30,359 nucleotides of DNA from positions 1 through 30,359 of the forward strand of contig CAMYVI010000005.1 of the NCBI GenBank assembly GCA_947302185.1. Direction: 5' to 3'. The notes below the pieces were generated by a model that did not search any database, was not told the DNA's origin, and worked only from the letters and a program-made list of their open reading frames with translations. The DNA comes from an uncultured Lachnospiraceae bacterium (lineage in GTDB: Bacteria > Bacillota_A > Clostridia > Lachnospirales > Lachnospiraceae). Position numbers and translations under genes: made by a program. Below, piece by piece: positions 15,381-23,708 of this stretch; position 1 is the stretch's first letter, and each line of letters opens with the position of its first letter.

Positions 15381-16616
15381 ATGTATACTTGGGAAGATAT
15401 TCACAACGTTGATCCGGAAGTAGCGGATTTGATTCAGAAAGAATTTGAGCGTCAGAATTCGCATATTGAGCTGATCGCATCAGAAAACTGGGCCAGCAAA
15501 GCGGTCATGTCGGCGATGGGTTCTGTCCTTACGAATAAATATGCGGAAGGTTATCCGGGACATCGCTATTACGGCGGATGTGAGTTCGTGGATGAAATCG
15601 AAGATCTTGCAAGGAACCGGGCAAAGGAACTTTTTGGCTGCACATTCGCCAATGTTCAGCCTCATTCGGGAGCACAGGCCAATTTCGCAGTGTTCTATGC
15701 TCTTCTTCAGCCGGGCGATACGGTCATGGGTATGAGCCTCGATGAAGGCGGACATCTGACACACGGATCACCTGCCAATGTCTCCGGCAACTATTTTAAG
15801 TCAGTTCCGTACGGCGTGGATGAGAACGGTTTTCTCGATTATGATGCATGTGAGAGAATTGCGAAAGAATGCAGACCGAAACTTATCGTAGCCGGCGCTT
15901 CGGCTTACTGCCGTACGATCGATTTCAAGAGAATGCGCGAGATCGCGGATTCCGTAGGTGCATATCTTATGGTCGATATGGCTCACATTGCGGGACTTGT
16001 CGCGACAGGATATCATCCGAGTCCGATTCCCTATGCACATGTTGTTACAACGACAACGCATAAGACACTTCGCGGACCGCGCGGCGGCATGATCCTCTCC
16101 AGCGCAGAGTTCGCAAAGGAGCATAAACTCAACAAAGCTGTATTCCCGGGAACTCAGGGCGGTCCGCAGATGCATTCCATAGCCGGCAAGGCGGTCATGC
16201 TCAAGGAAGACCTTTCTCCCGAATACAAAGAGTATGCAAGGCGTGTTGTCGAAAATGCCCAGGCTCTCTGCAAAGGGCTTATCGACAGAGGCGTAAAAAT
16301 TGTCAGCGGCGGAACAGACAATCATCTGATGCTGATCGATCTCAAGGATTCGGATCTTACCGGCAAGGAAGTTGAGGCTCGTCTTGACAGCGCTCATATT
16401 ACAGCCAACAAGAATACAGTACCGCGCGATCCCCGCAGTCCGTTTATCACAAGCGGAATCCGTCTCGGAACTCCGGCTGTCACGACGCGCGGGATGAATG
16501 CCGAAGATATGGATCTGATTGCCGAGGCTATTGCTCTTGTCATTAAGAGTGAAGATAATGTGGACAAGGCAAGAGAAATCGTGCAGGGACTTACGGATAA
16601 ATATCCGCTTGATTGA
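15381..16616 (+). CDS. glyA: Serine hydroxymethyltransferase
   Basis: PLP enzyme that interconverts serine and glycine while loading one-carbon units on tetrahydrofolate. The 411 residues match the family length. Signatures include [32 protein letters not shown], the Asp-containing [11 protein letters not shown], and the PLP lysine Lys228 in [14 protein letters not shown]. The usual KYAEGYP segment is also intact. A strong AAAGGAGAG site precedes the ATG. The next gene starts 43 nt downstream with no terminator visible, but its envelope role suggests only incidental linkage. Confidence 0.97.
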   Translation: MYTWEDIHNVDPEVADLIQKEFERQNSHIELIASENWASKAVMSAMGSVLTNKYAEGYPGHRYYGGCEFVDEIEDLARNRAKELFGCTFANVQPHSGAQANFAVFYALLQPGDTVMGMSLDEGGHLTHGSPANVSGNYFKSVPYGVDENGFLDYDACERIAKECRPKLIVAGASAYCRTIDFKRMREIADSVGAYLMVDMAHIAGLVATGYHPSPIPYAHVVTTTTHKTLRGPRGGMILSSAEFAKEHKLNKAVFPGTQGGPQMHSIAGKAVMLKEDLSPEYKEYARRVVENAQALCKGLIDRGVKIVSGGTDNHLMLIDLKDSDLTGKEVEARLDSAHITANKNTVPRDPRSPFITSGIRLGTPAVTTRGMNAEDMDLIAEAIALVIKSEDNVDKAREIVQGLTDKYPLD

Positions 16617-16659
16617 GAGTTTCCCGACAGCATTCTTTGCCGAAAGGATGTGATGATCT

Positions 16660-18396
16660 ATGATGAATAAAAATATGCAGCGGATAGTTGTAGCCATTAT
16701 CGCGGTCATAATTGCCGTGATTATGATTTTGAGCCTCGTGGCGCCTGCTTTGGCGGCTGAAGGTGAAGCTCAAGCGGATGTTCAGACGGAGAATGTCGAT
16801 GAGGGCACCGATCCGGTTCTGACTGATGACGCTGCAGCCGGGAACGAAGAGGTAACCGGCGATACTGCGCCCGGGAGCGAAGAGATTCCCGGTGAAGCTG
16901 TGCCCGCAGAGGATGTTGCAGCAGCTCCGGCTGAGGGAACGGAAACGGCAGATACTGCCGGGTCCGATGACAAATTGAATGAAAAAGAAGAAGTTTCGGA
17001 AGCTGGTACAGCTTCCGAAAACTCGTTGATAGCATCTCAAAGTCAGGTCATACCCGGCGGGGTGAAAATCGGCGCGGTCGACGTATCGGGCATGAACAGA
17101 GAGCAGGCAGAAGCTGCCGTAAATGCACATGTGACCGAAATGCAGAACTCTGTTCTGACCGCCCGGGCGGAAGACCAGGAAATGTATATTGCTGTCAGTG
17201 ATCTCGGATTTACCTGGACTAATCAGAATGTGGTCTCAAAGGCTCTCGGGCTGGGAACAAGAGGCAACATTCTTGAACGATATAAAGTGAAGAAGGACCT
17301 TGCAGTCAACGGAATCGAGCTGCCGATTGAAAGAGAATTCAGTTCGGAGGCTATGCATGCCTTTATTTCACAGTGCGCAGCGACCGCCAACCGCGCGCCG
17401 GTGGAAAACAATCTACAGCTGAATGCTGACGGAACCCTGTCTGTTATCGACGGTGTTAACGGTCTTTCGATAGATGAGTCGGCCTCCTACAGCGCTATGG
17501 TCATCTATATGAATACAGGGTGGAGAGGCGGTGCTCCGGTATTTTCTCTTACAACTTCTGTTCTCGCCCCTCAGAGGGATAAGAATCAGCTCGCTCTGGT
17601 AAAGGATATTATCGGGACGGGCGATACAGACTACAACGGAAGCTCCGATTCGCGTGTTCAGAATATACTGAACGGTACGAAACTGGTATCCGGAATCGTA
17701 CTGATGCCCGGAGAACAGTTCTCTCTCCTCGAGCATGTTGTTCCGTTCACCGCAGAGAACGGTTATGCTCCGGCACCTTCCTATGCGGAAGGCTCGATAA
17801 TTGATACTTACGGCGGAGGTATCTGTCAGGTATCGACGACCATCTACCTCGCAGTTCTTCAGGCAGAGCTTCAGGTCGATGAGAGATTCTGCCATTCCAT
17901 GATGGTCCAGTATATTGAGCCGTCCAAGGACGCCGCAATTTCGGAGGAAGGCGGAAAGGATCTGAAGTTTACAAATAATACCGATACGCCGATTTATCTC
18001 TCCGGCACGGCTGAGAACGGAGCGCTGCACTTCTCGATTTACGGCGTTGAGACACGCCCCGCAGGCCGCACGATTAATTACATCAGCAATGTATTATCGC
18101 AGACCGATGTGCAGTTCATATTTGTGGCAGATGAAAATCTTCCTGTGGGAACTGTCCAGCAGAGCGGCGAGCCGCATATCGGCTATGAGGCCGAGCTCTG
18201 GAAAGAGACGACGGAAAACGGAGAAACTACCAGAGAGTGGGTCAATGAGAGCAGTTACAGGATGACGCCGATTACTTATACAATCGGCGTTCAGACGGAT
18301 GACGCCGCATTGAAGGCGAATCTTATGGGTGCAATTGCTGCGGAACAGCTTGATCAGGTGAATAATATCCTGATTGCATCCGGATTTAACGTATGA
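16660..18396 (+). CDS. VanW-family protein with PG_binding_4 domain
   Basis: Exported or membrane-anchored wall-associated protein of 578 residues; the precise biochemical role of VanW proteins is unknown. An N-terminal hydrophobic segment (8-31, ending PALAAEG) may be a signal peptide or anchor. An acidic Ala/Glu/Thr-rich linker follows (33-125). A PG_binding_4-type domain begins at GVKIGAVDVSGMNREQAEAAV (~134-300). The VanW domain (~345-465) has MPGEQFSLLE, GYAPAPSY and the hallmark DTYGGGICQVSTT with one Cys. The C-terminal ~100 residues look like a beta-rich G5-type extension, but this is uncertain. VanW was first seen in vancomycin-resistance clusters, yet nothing else here suggests resistance. 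GAAAGGATG precedes the start. Confidence 0.88.
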   Translation: MMNKNMQRIVVAIIAVIIAVIMILSLVAPALAAEGEAQADVQTENVDEGTDPVLTDDAAAGNEEVTGDTAPGSEEIPGEAVPAEDVAAAPAEGTETADTAGSDDKLNEKEEVSEAGTASENSLIASQSQVIPGGVKIGAVDVSGMNREQAEAAVNAHVTEMQNSVLTARAEDQEMYIAVSDLGFTWTNQNVVSKALGLGTRGNILERYKVKKDLAVNGIELPIEREFSSEAMHAFISQCAATANRAPVENNLQLNADGTLSVIDGVNGLSIDESASYSAMVIYMNTGWRGGAPVFSLTTSVLAPQRDKNQLALVKDIIGTGDTDYNGSSDSRVQNILNGTKLVSGIVLMPGEQFSLLEHVVPFTAENGYAPAPSYAEGSIIDTYGGGICQVSTTIYLAVLQAELQVDERFCHSMMVQYIEPSKDAAISEEGGKDLKFTNNTDTPIYLSGTAENGALHFSIYGVETRPAGRTINYISNVLSQTDVQFIFVADENLPVGTVQQSGEPHIGYEAELWKETTENGETTREWVNESSYRMTPITYTIGVQTDDAALKANLMGAIAAEQLDQVNNILIASGFNV

Positions 18397-18415
18397 TTTA
18401 TGATAAGGAAGACAG

Positions 18416-18958
18416 ATGACAGGCGAGATTTATGTGCTTAACAGCATTGCATACGATGCTGCAAAATATCTGCTGGATCTGAAGAAGGGGGAACTTGAGA
18501 AAAAGTTCCCTCCTTTTTTCATGCATCTGGCAGATTGTTCGGTGAGGTCCGCGAGCGAGACTTCAAAAAAGATAGAAGAAAATATCGGAAAGCTGAAAAA
18601 TACCTATCTGTACTGCGAAGAGATGCGCGAAGGAGGCATACTGAACGCCTTGTGGTATATGGCGGAGGCGTTCGGTACGGGATTTGAGATAGGTCTGCGT
18701 CGTATTCCCATTGAACAGCAGACCGTGGAGATTTTGGAGCTGTTTGATATCAACCCTTACTATGCAAGATCGCAGGGGACCTGGCTTGCCCTGACAAGCG
18801 ACCCTGTCAGATTCGAGAGTGTTCTTGAGACGGAGGGCATCCCTTACGCAAAAATCGGAATGACCAATCATACAAAAAAGCGTACGATTCTCAATGGGGA
18901 GAGCGTACGCTATCTTGACAGACCTCAGAGGGAGGAGCTGGAGAAAATATCAGGCTAA
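18416..18958 (+). CDS. AIR-synthase C-terminal-domain protein (short, HypE/PurM-like)
   Basis: The 180-residue product resembles the C-terminal half of the AIR synthase-related (PurM/HypE) superfamily. Supporting segments are CEEMREGGILNALWYMAEAFGTGFEI, IPIEQQTVEILELFDINPY, the LALTSDPVRFESVLETEGIPYAKIG segment and a final RYLDRP. The normal ATP-binding N-terminal half is missing; only ~60 residues precede the AIRS_C part. AAGGAAG sits before the ATG, so the short form looks genuinely translated. It is either a standalone domain or a truncated remnant. Its 3' end overlaps the 3' end of the opposing histidine kinase gene by 9 bp. Function unknown. Confidence 0.6.
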   Translation: MTGEIYVLNSIAYDAAKYLLDLKKGELEKKFPPFFMHLADCSVRSASETSKKIEENIGKLKNTYLYCEEMREGGILNALWYMAEAFGTGFEIGLRRIPIEQQTVEILELFDINPYYARSQGTWLALTSDPVRFESVLETEGIPYAKIGMTNHTKKRTILNGESVRYLDRPQREELEKISG

Positions 18959-20356
18959 ATCCAGTGTGAATACGAACTCGGTTCCGACATTTTCGGTACT
19001 GACGGCCGTTATCGTCTGTTCGTGGGCCGTAATAATATCTTTTACGATGGAGAGCCCCAGGCCGGTTCCCTTTCGGTCGCGCCCGCGGGAGATATCCTCT
19101 TTATAAAAACGATCCCATATTTTGGGCAGTGAATCTTTGGGAATACCGCAGCCTTCATCTTTTACGGAGATGCAGCATTTGTTGTGCCGGATCGTGGTCT
19201 CGACCTTGATCTGTGTGTTGCGTTCGCTGAATTTGACAGCATTGTCGAGCAGGTTGTATACAACCTGCTCGATTTTTTCTTTGTCGGCATGTACTTTGAG
19301 CGATGTGCCGGTCAGAACAAGATTGATAGTGATCTTCTTTTTTCGGCAGCTGCCTTCAAAAACCGAGACGGTCGTCTTGAGCATCTCATTTATGTCAAAG
19401 TCGGAATAATTCAGAGAGACTTTTCCGGCGCTCAGCGTGTTCAGCTCCAGTATGGACTTGGTCAGCTTATCCAGCCGGTCGGTCTCCTGAGCAATGATGC
19501 CTAAGTACTTACTGTGCAGCTCGGGCGGGATCGTTCCGTCCATCATGGCTTCGGTGAAGCCCTTGATCGATGTCAGAGGAGAGCGGAAGTCGTGGCTGAC
19601 GTTAGAGATAAAATTCTTCTGATAGTCATTATTCTTTCGAAGCTCTCCGGCCATCAGGTTCAGAGTGTCAGCGAGATATCCCATTTCATCGCGGCTTTGA
19701 ACGTCAATCTTATGATTCAGATTTCCCCGGGCAAATTCACCTGCGCCGAAGTTGATTTTTCCGAGCGGTCTGTAGACATAATACCAGAATGCGATCAGCA
19801 GCAACAGCGAGAGAATAAAGTTGACGAATGCGACTATCTCCATTCTGTGGACAAGCACGGATGAAAGTCTGTTCAGATCATCCATGGGCAGTGAGATCGA
19901 AATATAACCTCTGATTTTTACCCCGCGCGTCATCGGATAGATAACACTCAGCATATCCCTGCCGTACTGGTTGTAAAATGTGCTCACTTCGTAGAATTTA
20001 GGACCGAAGCGAAGATAATCGAAATTTTTGATGACATGCGGATTTTCGGTATTCAGATCCGTTTCGGTGTTTATCAGTTCTCTGCCGTCAGGGTCGATCA
20101 GGCGGATGGAGGCCCCGTTGGCGTATGCTGCAAGTGTCAGCGTATCATAGAGCTCACTGAGCACAGCATCGCTCTGGAAATATCTGCGGCTCTGACTGTC
20201 CGCTATGTGTGTGGCTTCCGAGTATAGCTCTCTGGCTTTGTGCTGTATGAGATCGTTGAGTACGAGTTGTCTTCCGAGTGTTGTGACCACGAGGAGTGAC
20301 AGCACCGCAAGAATCGCATATGTAATTAAGTACTTTGATAATAGGGATATCTTCAT
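18950..20356 (-). CDS. Sensor histidine kinase
   Basis: Two-component sensor of 468 residues. A membrane helix (about 11-33), an extracytoplasmic sensor region (~35-170) and a second helix (~173-194) lead into a HAMP linker (~195-245, RPLGKINFGAGEFARGNL). The dimerisation domain has the phospho-acceptor His255 in FISNVSHDFRSPLTSIKGF. The ATPase domain has the N-box NLLDNAVKF (Asn372), DEGCGI (400-405) and GTGLGLSIV. All motifs for kinase activity are present. GGAGG lies 5 nt before the ATG. The gene follows its response regulator by 37 nt. The stimulus is unknown; the sensor region is not a family I can name. Confidence 0.93.
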   Translation of the reverse strand: MKISLLSKYLITYAILAVLSLLVVTTLGRQLVLNDLIQHKARELYSEATHIADSQSRRYFQSDAVLSELYDTLTLAAYANGASIRLIDPDGRELINTETDLNTENPHVIKNFDYLRFGPKFYEVSTFYNQYGRDMLSVIYPMTRGVKIRGYISISLPMDDLNRLSSVLVHRMEIVAFVNFILSLLLLIAFWYYVYRPLGKINFGAGEFARGNLNHKIDVQSRDEMGYLADTLNLMAGELRKNNDYQKNFISNVSHDFRSPLTSIKGFTEAMMDGTIPPELHSKYLGIIAQETDRLDKLTKSILELNTLSAGKVSLNYSDFDINEMLKTTVSVFEGSCRKKKITINLVLTGTSLKVHADKEKIEQVVYNLLDNAVKFSERNTQIKVETTIRHNKCCISVKDEGCGIPKDSLPKIWDRFYKEDISRGRDRKGTGLGLSIVKDIITAHEQTITAVSTENVGTEFVFTLDLA

Positions 20357-20393
20357 AAAAGCCTCCGGCGGATCGGCAGCACGCCTTGTGCAG

Positions 20394-21104
20394 TCATCCC
20401 TGTCTCACTTCGAACTTATAGCCGATTCCCCATACCGTCCGGATCGCCCAGTTATCCTGATCTTTGATCTTCTCTCTGAGGCGTTTGATGTGTACGTCGA
20501 CTGTACGCGTGTCGCCGACGTACTCATAGCCCCATATGTGATCGAGCAATTGCTCACGCGTGAACACCTGATTCGGTTGGGAAGCCAGAAAATACAGAAG
20601 CTCCAATTCTTTCGGGGGCATCACAAGCTCTTTTCCGTTATAGAGAACGGAGTAATTGGTCCTGTTCACGACCAGATTCGGATACTCGGCAATTTTCGCT
20701 CCGGCGGCGACCGGTACCGGCGCTTCCGGAACGGTGCGATAGCGCCGCAGGACTGCTTTTACCCTGGCGACCATCTCTTTGGAGTCAAACGGTTTGATGA
20801 TATAATCATCCGCTCCGAGCTCCAGTCCGAGGACTTTGTCAAATGTCTCGCCTTTAGCCGACAGCATGATGATGGGAGTGTCCTTTTTGGCCCTCACTTC
20901 ACGGCAGACCTGATAGCCGTCCTTGCCCGGAAGCATAAGGTCCAGCAGGATCAGATTGGGCTGGAAAGTATCAAAGAGCTCCAGCGCTTCCTCTCCGTCC
21001 TGTGCGATTTTCGTTTCGAACATTTCTTTTTCCAGATACAGCGATATAAGTTCTGCAATATAATTATCGTCATCGACGATAAGAATTTTCTGTTTTGCAG
21101 CCAT
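20394..21104 (-). CDS. OmpR/PhoB-family response regulator
   Basis: DNA-binding partner of the adjacent kinase, 236 residues. The receiver domain (5-118) carries DDD (11-13), phospho-acceptor Asp55 in LILLDLMLPGKDG, Ser82 in MLSAKG and Lys104 in KPFD. The winged-helix output domain (~145-232) has ELELLYFLASQPNQVFTREQLLDHIWG, then the recognition part TVDVHIKRLREKI and WGIGYKFE. GAAGGA precedes the ATG. A perfect inverted repeat upstream could be an autoregulatory site. The regulated genes are unknown. Confidence 0.95.
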   Translation of the reverse strand: MAAKQKILIVDDDNYIAELISLYLEKEMFETKIAQDGEEALELFDTFQPNLILLDLMLPGKDGYQVCREVRAKKDTPIIMLSAKGETFDKVLGLELGADDYIIKPFDSKEMVARVKAVLRRYRTVPEAPVPVAAGAKIAEYPNLVVNRTNYSVLYNGKELVMPPKELELLYFLASQPNQVFTREQLLDHIWGYEYVGDTRTVDVHIKRLREKIKDQDNWAIRTVWGIGYKFEVRQG

Positions 21105-21142
21105 AGTGATTCCTTCTTTCTCAGCAGTGTTACATAATAATT

Positions 21143-21196
21143 TTACTCTTTCACATAAAAATGCAGGCGAACACGTGCCTCTCAGTGAAAGAGTAA
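21143..21196. repeat. Perfect 12-bp inverted repeat between mutS2 and the response regulator gene
   Basis: TTACTCTTTCAC (21143-21154) and GTGAAAGAGTAA (21185-21196) are exact reverse complements separated by 30 bp. The right arm ends 5 bp before the mutS2 stop, and the left arm is ~40 bp from the regulator start. It may serve as a weak mutS2 terminator hairpin (no proper T-run on the minus strand) or as an operator pair for the regulator. Confidence 0.75.
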
Positions 21197-21201
21197 GCTT
21201 T

Positions 21202-23577
21202 TTATTTCAGCTCCGCAATGGTTACGCCGGCGTCGCCTTCGCCGTATTCACCGAGCCGGAACGATTTGACATGTTTATTCTTTTTCAGATATTTCTGGAC
21301 GCCCTGTCTCAGCTTGCCGGTCCCTTTGCCGTGTACGATTCTGACGCTCGGCAGATGGGCGAGGGCAGCATTGTCGATGAACTTGTCGAGTTCCATGCAG
21401 GCTTCATCTACCGTCATACCCAGGAGATTTATTTCCGTCGTTGCTGCCTTTGATTTCTCCATGCGTAGTTTGCCGGTCGAAGTTTTTTTGAGGCCCGGTG
21501 CCTTGATATCTTCCTCATCTATTTTTTCCAGATCCGATAATTTGACCTTGGTCCGCATGATTCCGAGCGTGACGAAGAGATAGCCTTTTGCGTCCGGGAG
21601 GGTGTTTACGGTCCCTTTCAGATTCAGACTGATGACCCTGACAGCATCGCCTATCTTGATGTCTTTGGCGCTGAGCGTACCGGTCTTTTTTTCGGAATCT
21701 CCGAGATCACCGATGTTCTTATTCATATCTCCTATGCGGTTGCGGAGATTCTGGCGCTCCTTCTCCATTTCCCTGCCGGAAGCGATGCCGCCATGCTTTG
21801 CGAAATAAGAGATAGTCTTGTCCGCGTAGTCTTTGGCGTCCTGAAGAATTTTGCGGGCTTCCATGGAGGATTCGGCAATAAGCTTTTTCTTCTGCTCTTC
21901 CAGGTGTGCCTTCTGGTATTCGAGATCCTTTTTCATTTTCTCGATTTCCCGGCTCGTGCGCTCAGCCTCTTCCTTTTCACGCTCAAGACTCATGCGCTTT
22001 GCTTCGAGATCCGAGATGACGTCCTCGAATGTCTCCTGCTGATCGGTCAGCAGATTTTTTGCGTCTTCAATGATGTATTCCGAAAGCCCGAGTTTTCGTG
22101 ATATGGCAAATGCATTGCTCTTTCCGGGTACGCCTATCAGCAGACGGTAAGTAGGCGAGAGCGTGGCAACGTCGAATTCGCAGGATGCATTTTCGACGCC
22201 CGGCGTTTTGAGCGCATAGACCTTGATCTCGCTGTAGTGTGTCGTAGCTACTGTCCGCACGCCTCTTGAATGAAGACTGTCGAGAATCGCCACTGCCAGT
22301 GCGGCACCTTCTGTAGGGTCTGTTCCGGCTCCGAGTTCATCGAAAAGACAGAGGCAGTTTTCGTCAGCCTTATCGAGGAACTTGACGATGTTGGTCATAT
22401 GGGATGAAAAAGTCGACAGGCTCTGCTCTATGCTCTGCTCATCGCCTATGTCCGCATAGACCTCCGTAAAAAGGGCGATGCGGCTGCGGTCCGCAGTCGG
22501 TATGTGCAGACCCGAGAGTCCCATCAGCTCCAGAAGACCGGTCGTCTTGAGAGTGACAGTCTTACCTCCTGTATTGGGTCCCGTGATGACAAGAAGGTCA
22601 AAGCCTTCGCCGAGACGGATGTCGATCGGCACTACCTTCTTCTTGTCGATCAGCGGATGTCTTGCCTTTCTGAGATCAATGATGCCGTCGCCGTTTATAA
22701 CAGGTTTTGTGGCGTTCATGGAAAGTGCAAGGGAGGCTCTGGCAAATATGAAGTCGAGCTGTGTCATGATCTCATAGTCATAACGTATCTGTCCGCCGTA
22801 TTCGGCCAGCATCTCCGAGAGCTTTGCAAGGATGATTTCTATTTCTTTTTCCTCTTCGACTTCCAACTCACGGATATCATTGTTCAGCTTTACGACAGAG
22901 GCCGGCTCGACAAATACCGTGCTGCCGGAGGAGCTCATATCGTGAACGATACCGGCTACATTTGCGCGATGCTCGGATTTTACGGGGATGCAGTATCTGC
23001 CGTCCCGGGTAGTGACCAGAGCATCCTGCAGATAGTCCTTCGCATGAGCCGCGATAATTCTGTTGAGCTCGGAATGGATTTTTTCACCGGCAGCTTTAAT
23101 GCTCCGCCTGATCTGGCGCAATTTCGGCGACGCATTGTCGCTGATTTCCTCCTCGGAGAGGATACACCTGCGGATCTCCGATGTGGCCGAAGTCACCGGT
23201 TCAAGTCCGTTAAAAAGCGGTGTCAGTATATCGTCGGGGGTATCTTCCCGCTCTTTTCTGCCGTAGGCGCGGACGAGCCCCGCATTTTCGAGAAGCTTGC
23301 ATATTTCAAGGATTTCGCGGATGCCGAGGGCGGAACCGAGCTCCAGTCTCAGAAGAGAAGGACGTACGTCGTAAGTGTTCCCGAAAGAGATGCTTCCTTT
23401 GGCAAATACACGCCCGACCGCCGCCGCTGTCTCCTCCTGCAGCGTATTGATTTCGGATATGTCCGCAAGTGGCGTAAGGGCGTGACATAAAGCCTTTCCG
23501 GGACCGGACGAGGCACGGTCCTCGAGGAGGCTGACAATTTTATTATATTCCAGTGTGATTAATGCTTTTTCGTTCAT
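21202..23577 (-). CDS. mutS2: MutS2 ATPase/endonuclease with Smr domain
   Basis: MutS2 suppresses homologous recombination and, in Bacillus, has been linked to rescue of collided ribosomes. The 791 residues fit the family. The core and lever region (~1-320) lacks the mismatch-recognition domain of MutS, as expected. The ATPase has Walker A GPNTGGKT (333-340), Walker B LCLFDELG (409-416) and the THYSE segment. A charged coiled coil (about 515-615) follows. The C-terminal Smr nuclease domain (~712-791) has INLLGMTVDEA and HGKGTGKLR. The first Smr motif reads INLLG, slightly off the usual LDLRG. Shine-Dalgarno AAGGT is distant from the ATG. It lies upstream of the two-component genes on the same strand. 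Confidence 0.95.
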   Translation of the reverse strand: MNEKALITLEYNKIVSLLEDRASSGPGKALCHALTPLADISEINTLQEETAAAVGRVFAKGSISFGNTYDVRPSLLRLELGSALGIREILEICKLLENAGLVRAYGRKEREDTPDDILTPLFNGLEPVTSATSEIRRCILSEEEISDNASPKLRQIRRSIKAAGEKIHSELNRIIAAHAKDYLQDALVTTRDGRYCIPVKSEHRANVAGIVHDMSSSGSTVFVEPASVVKLNNDIRELEVEEEKEIEIILAKLSEMLAEYGGQIRYDYEIMTQLDFIFARASLALSMNATKPVINGDGIIDLRKARHPLIDKKKVVPIDIRLGEGFDLLVITGPNTGGKTVTLKTTGLLELMGLSGLHIPTADRSRIALFTEVYADIGDEQSIEQSLSTFSSHMTNIVKFLDKADENCLCLFDELGAGTDPTEGAALAVAILDSLHSRGVRTVATTHYSEIKVYALKTPGVENASCEFDVATLSPTYRLLIGVPGKSNAFAISRKLGLSEYIIEDAKNLLTDQQETFEDVISDLEAKRMSLEREKEEAERTSREIEKMKKDLEYQKAHLEEQKKKLIAESSMEARKILQDAKDYADKTISYFAKHGGIASGREMEKERQNLRNRIGDMNKNIGDLGDSEKKTGTLSAKDIKIGDAVRVISLNLKGTVNTLPDAKGYLFVTLGIMRTKVKLSDLEKIDEEDIKAPGLKKTSTGKLRMEKSKAATTEINLLGMTVDEACMELDKFIDNAALAHLPSVRIVHGKGTGKLRQGVQKYLKKNKHVKSFRLGEYGEGDAGVTIAELK

Positions 23578-23708
23578 ATAAGTATTTTACCTTAAACTTT
23601 GAACGGTGGAAAGATGACAGATTCAAAAATGATTCATAAAATGTTCATATGTAATTGATAAAATTAGCAGGTATTGTATCAGAAGAATTGTTTGACAAGT
23701 GTGAGCTT

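Noticed and set aside
16660..18396. VanW protein as evidence of a vancomycin-resistance cluster
   Set aside because: No vanH, vanA/B, vanX or a recognisable VanRS pair lies beside it. VanW domains are widespread in Clostridia without resistance.
22504..23490. 328-codon open frame on the plus strand inside mutS2
   Set aside because: It is a shadow of mutS2, whose ATPase and Smr motifs are intact on the other strand.
23655..23708. TTG start extending the HtrA-like protein by 18 residues
   Set aside because: There is no Shine-Dalgarno before the TTG. ATG 23709 and later ATGs are more plausible, although none has a strong site.
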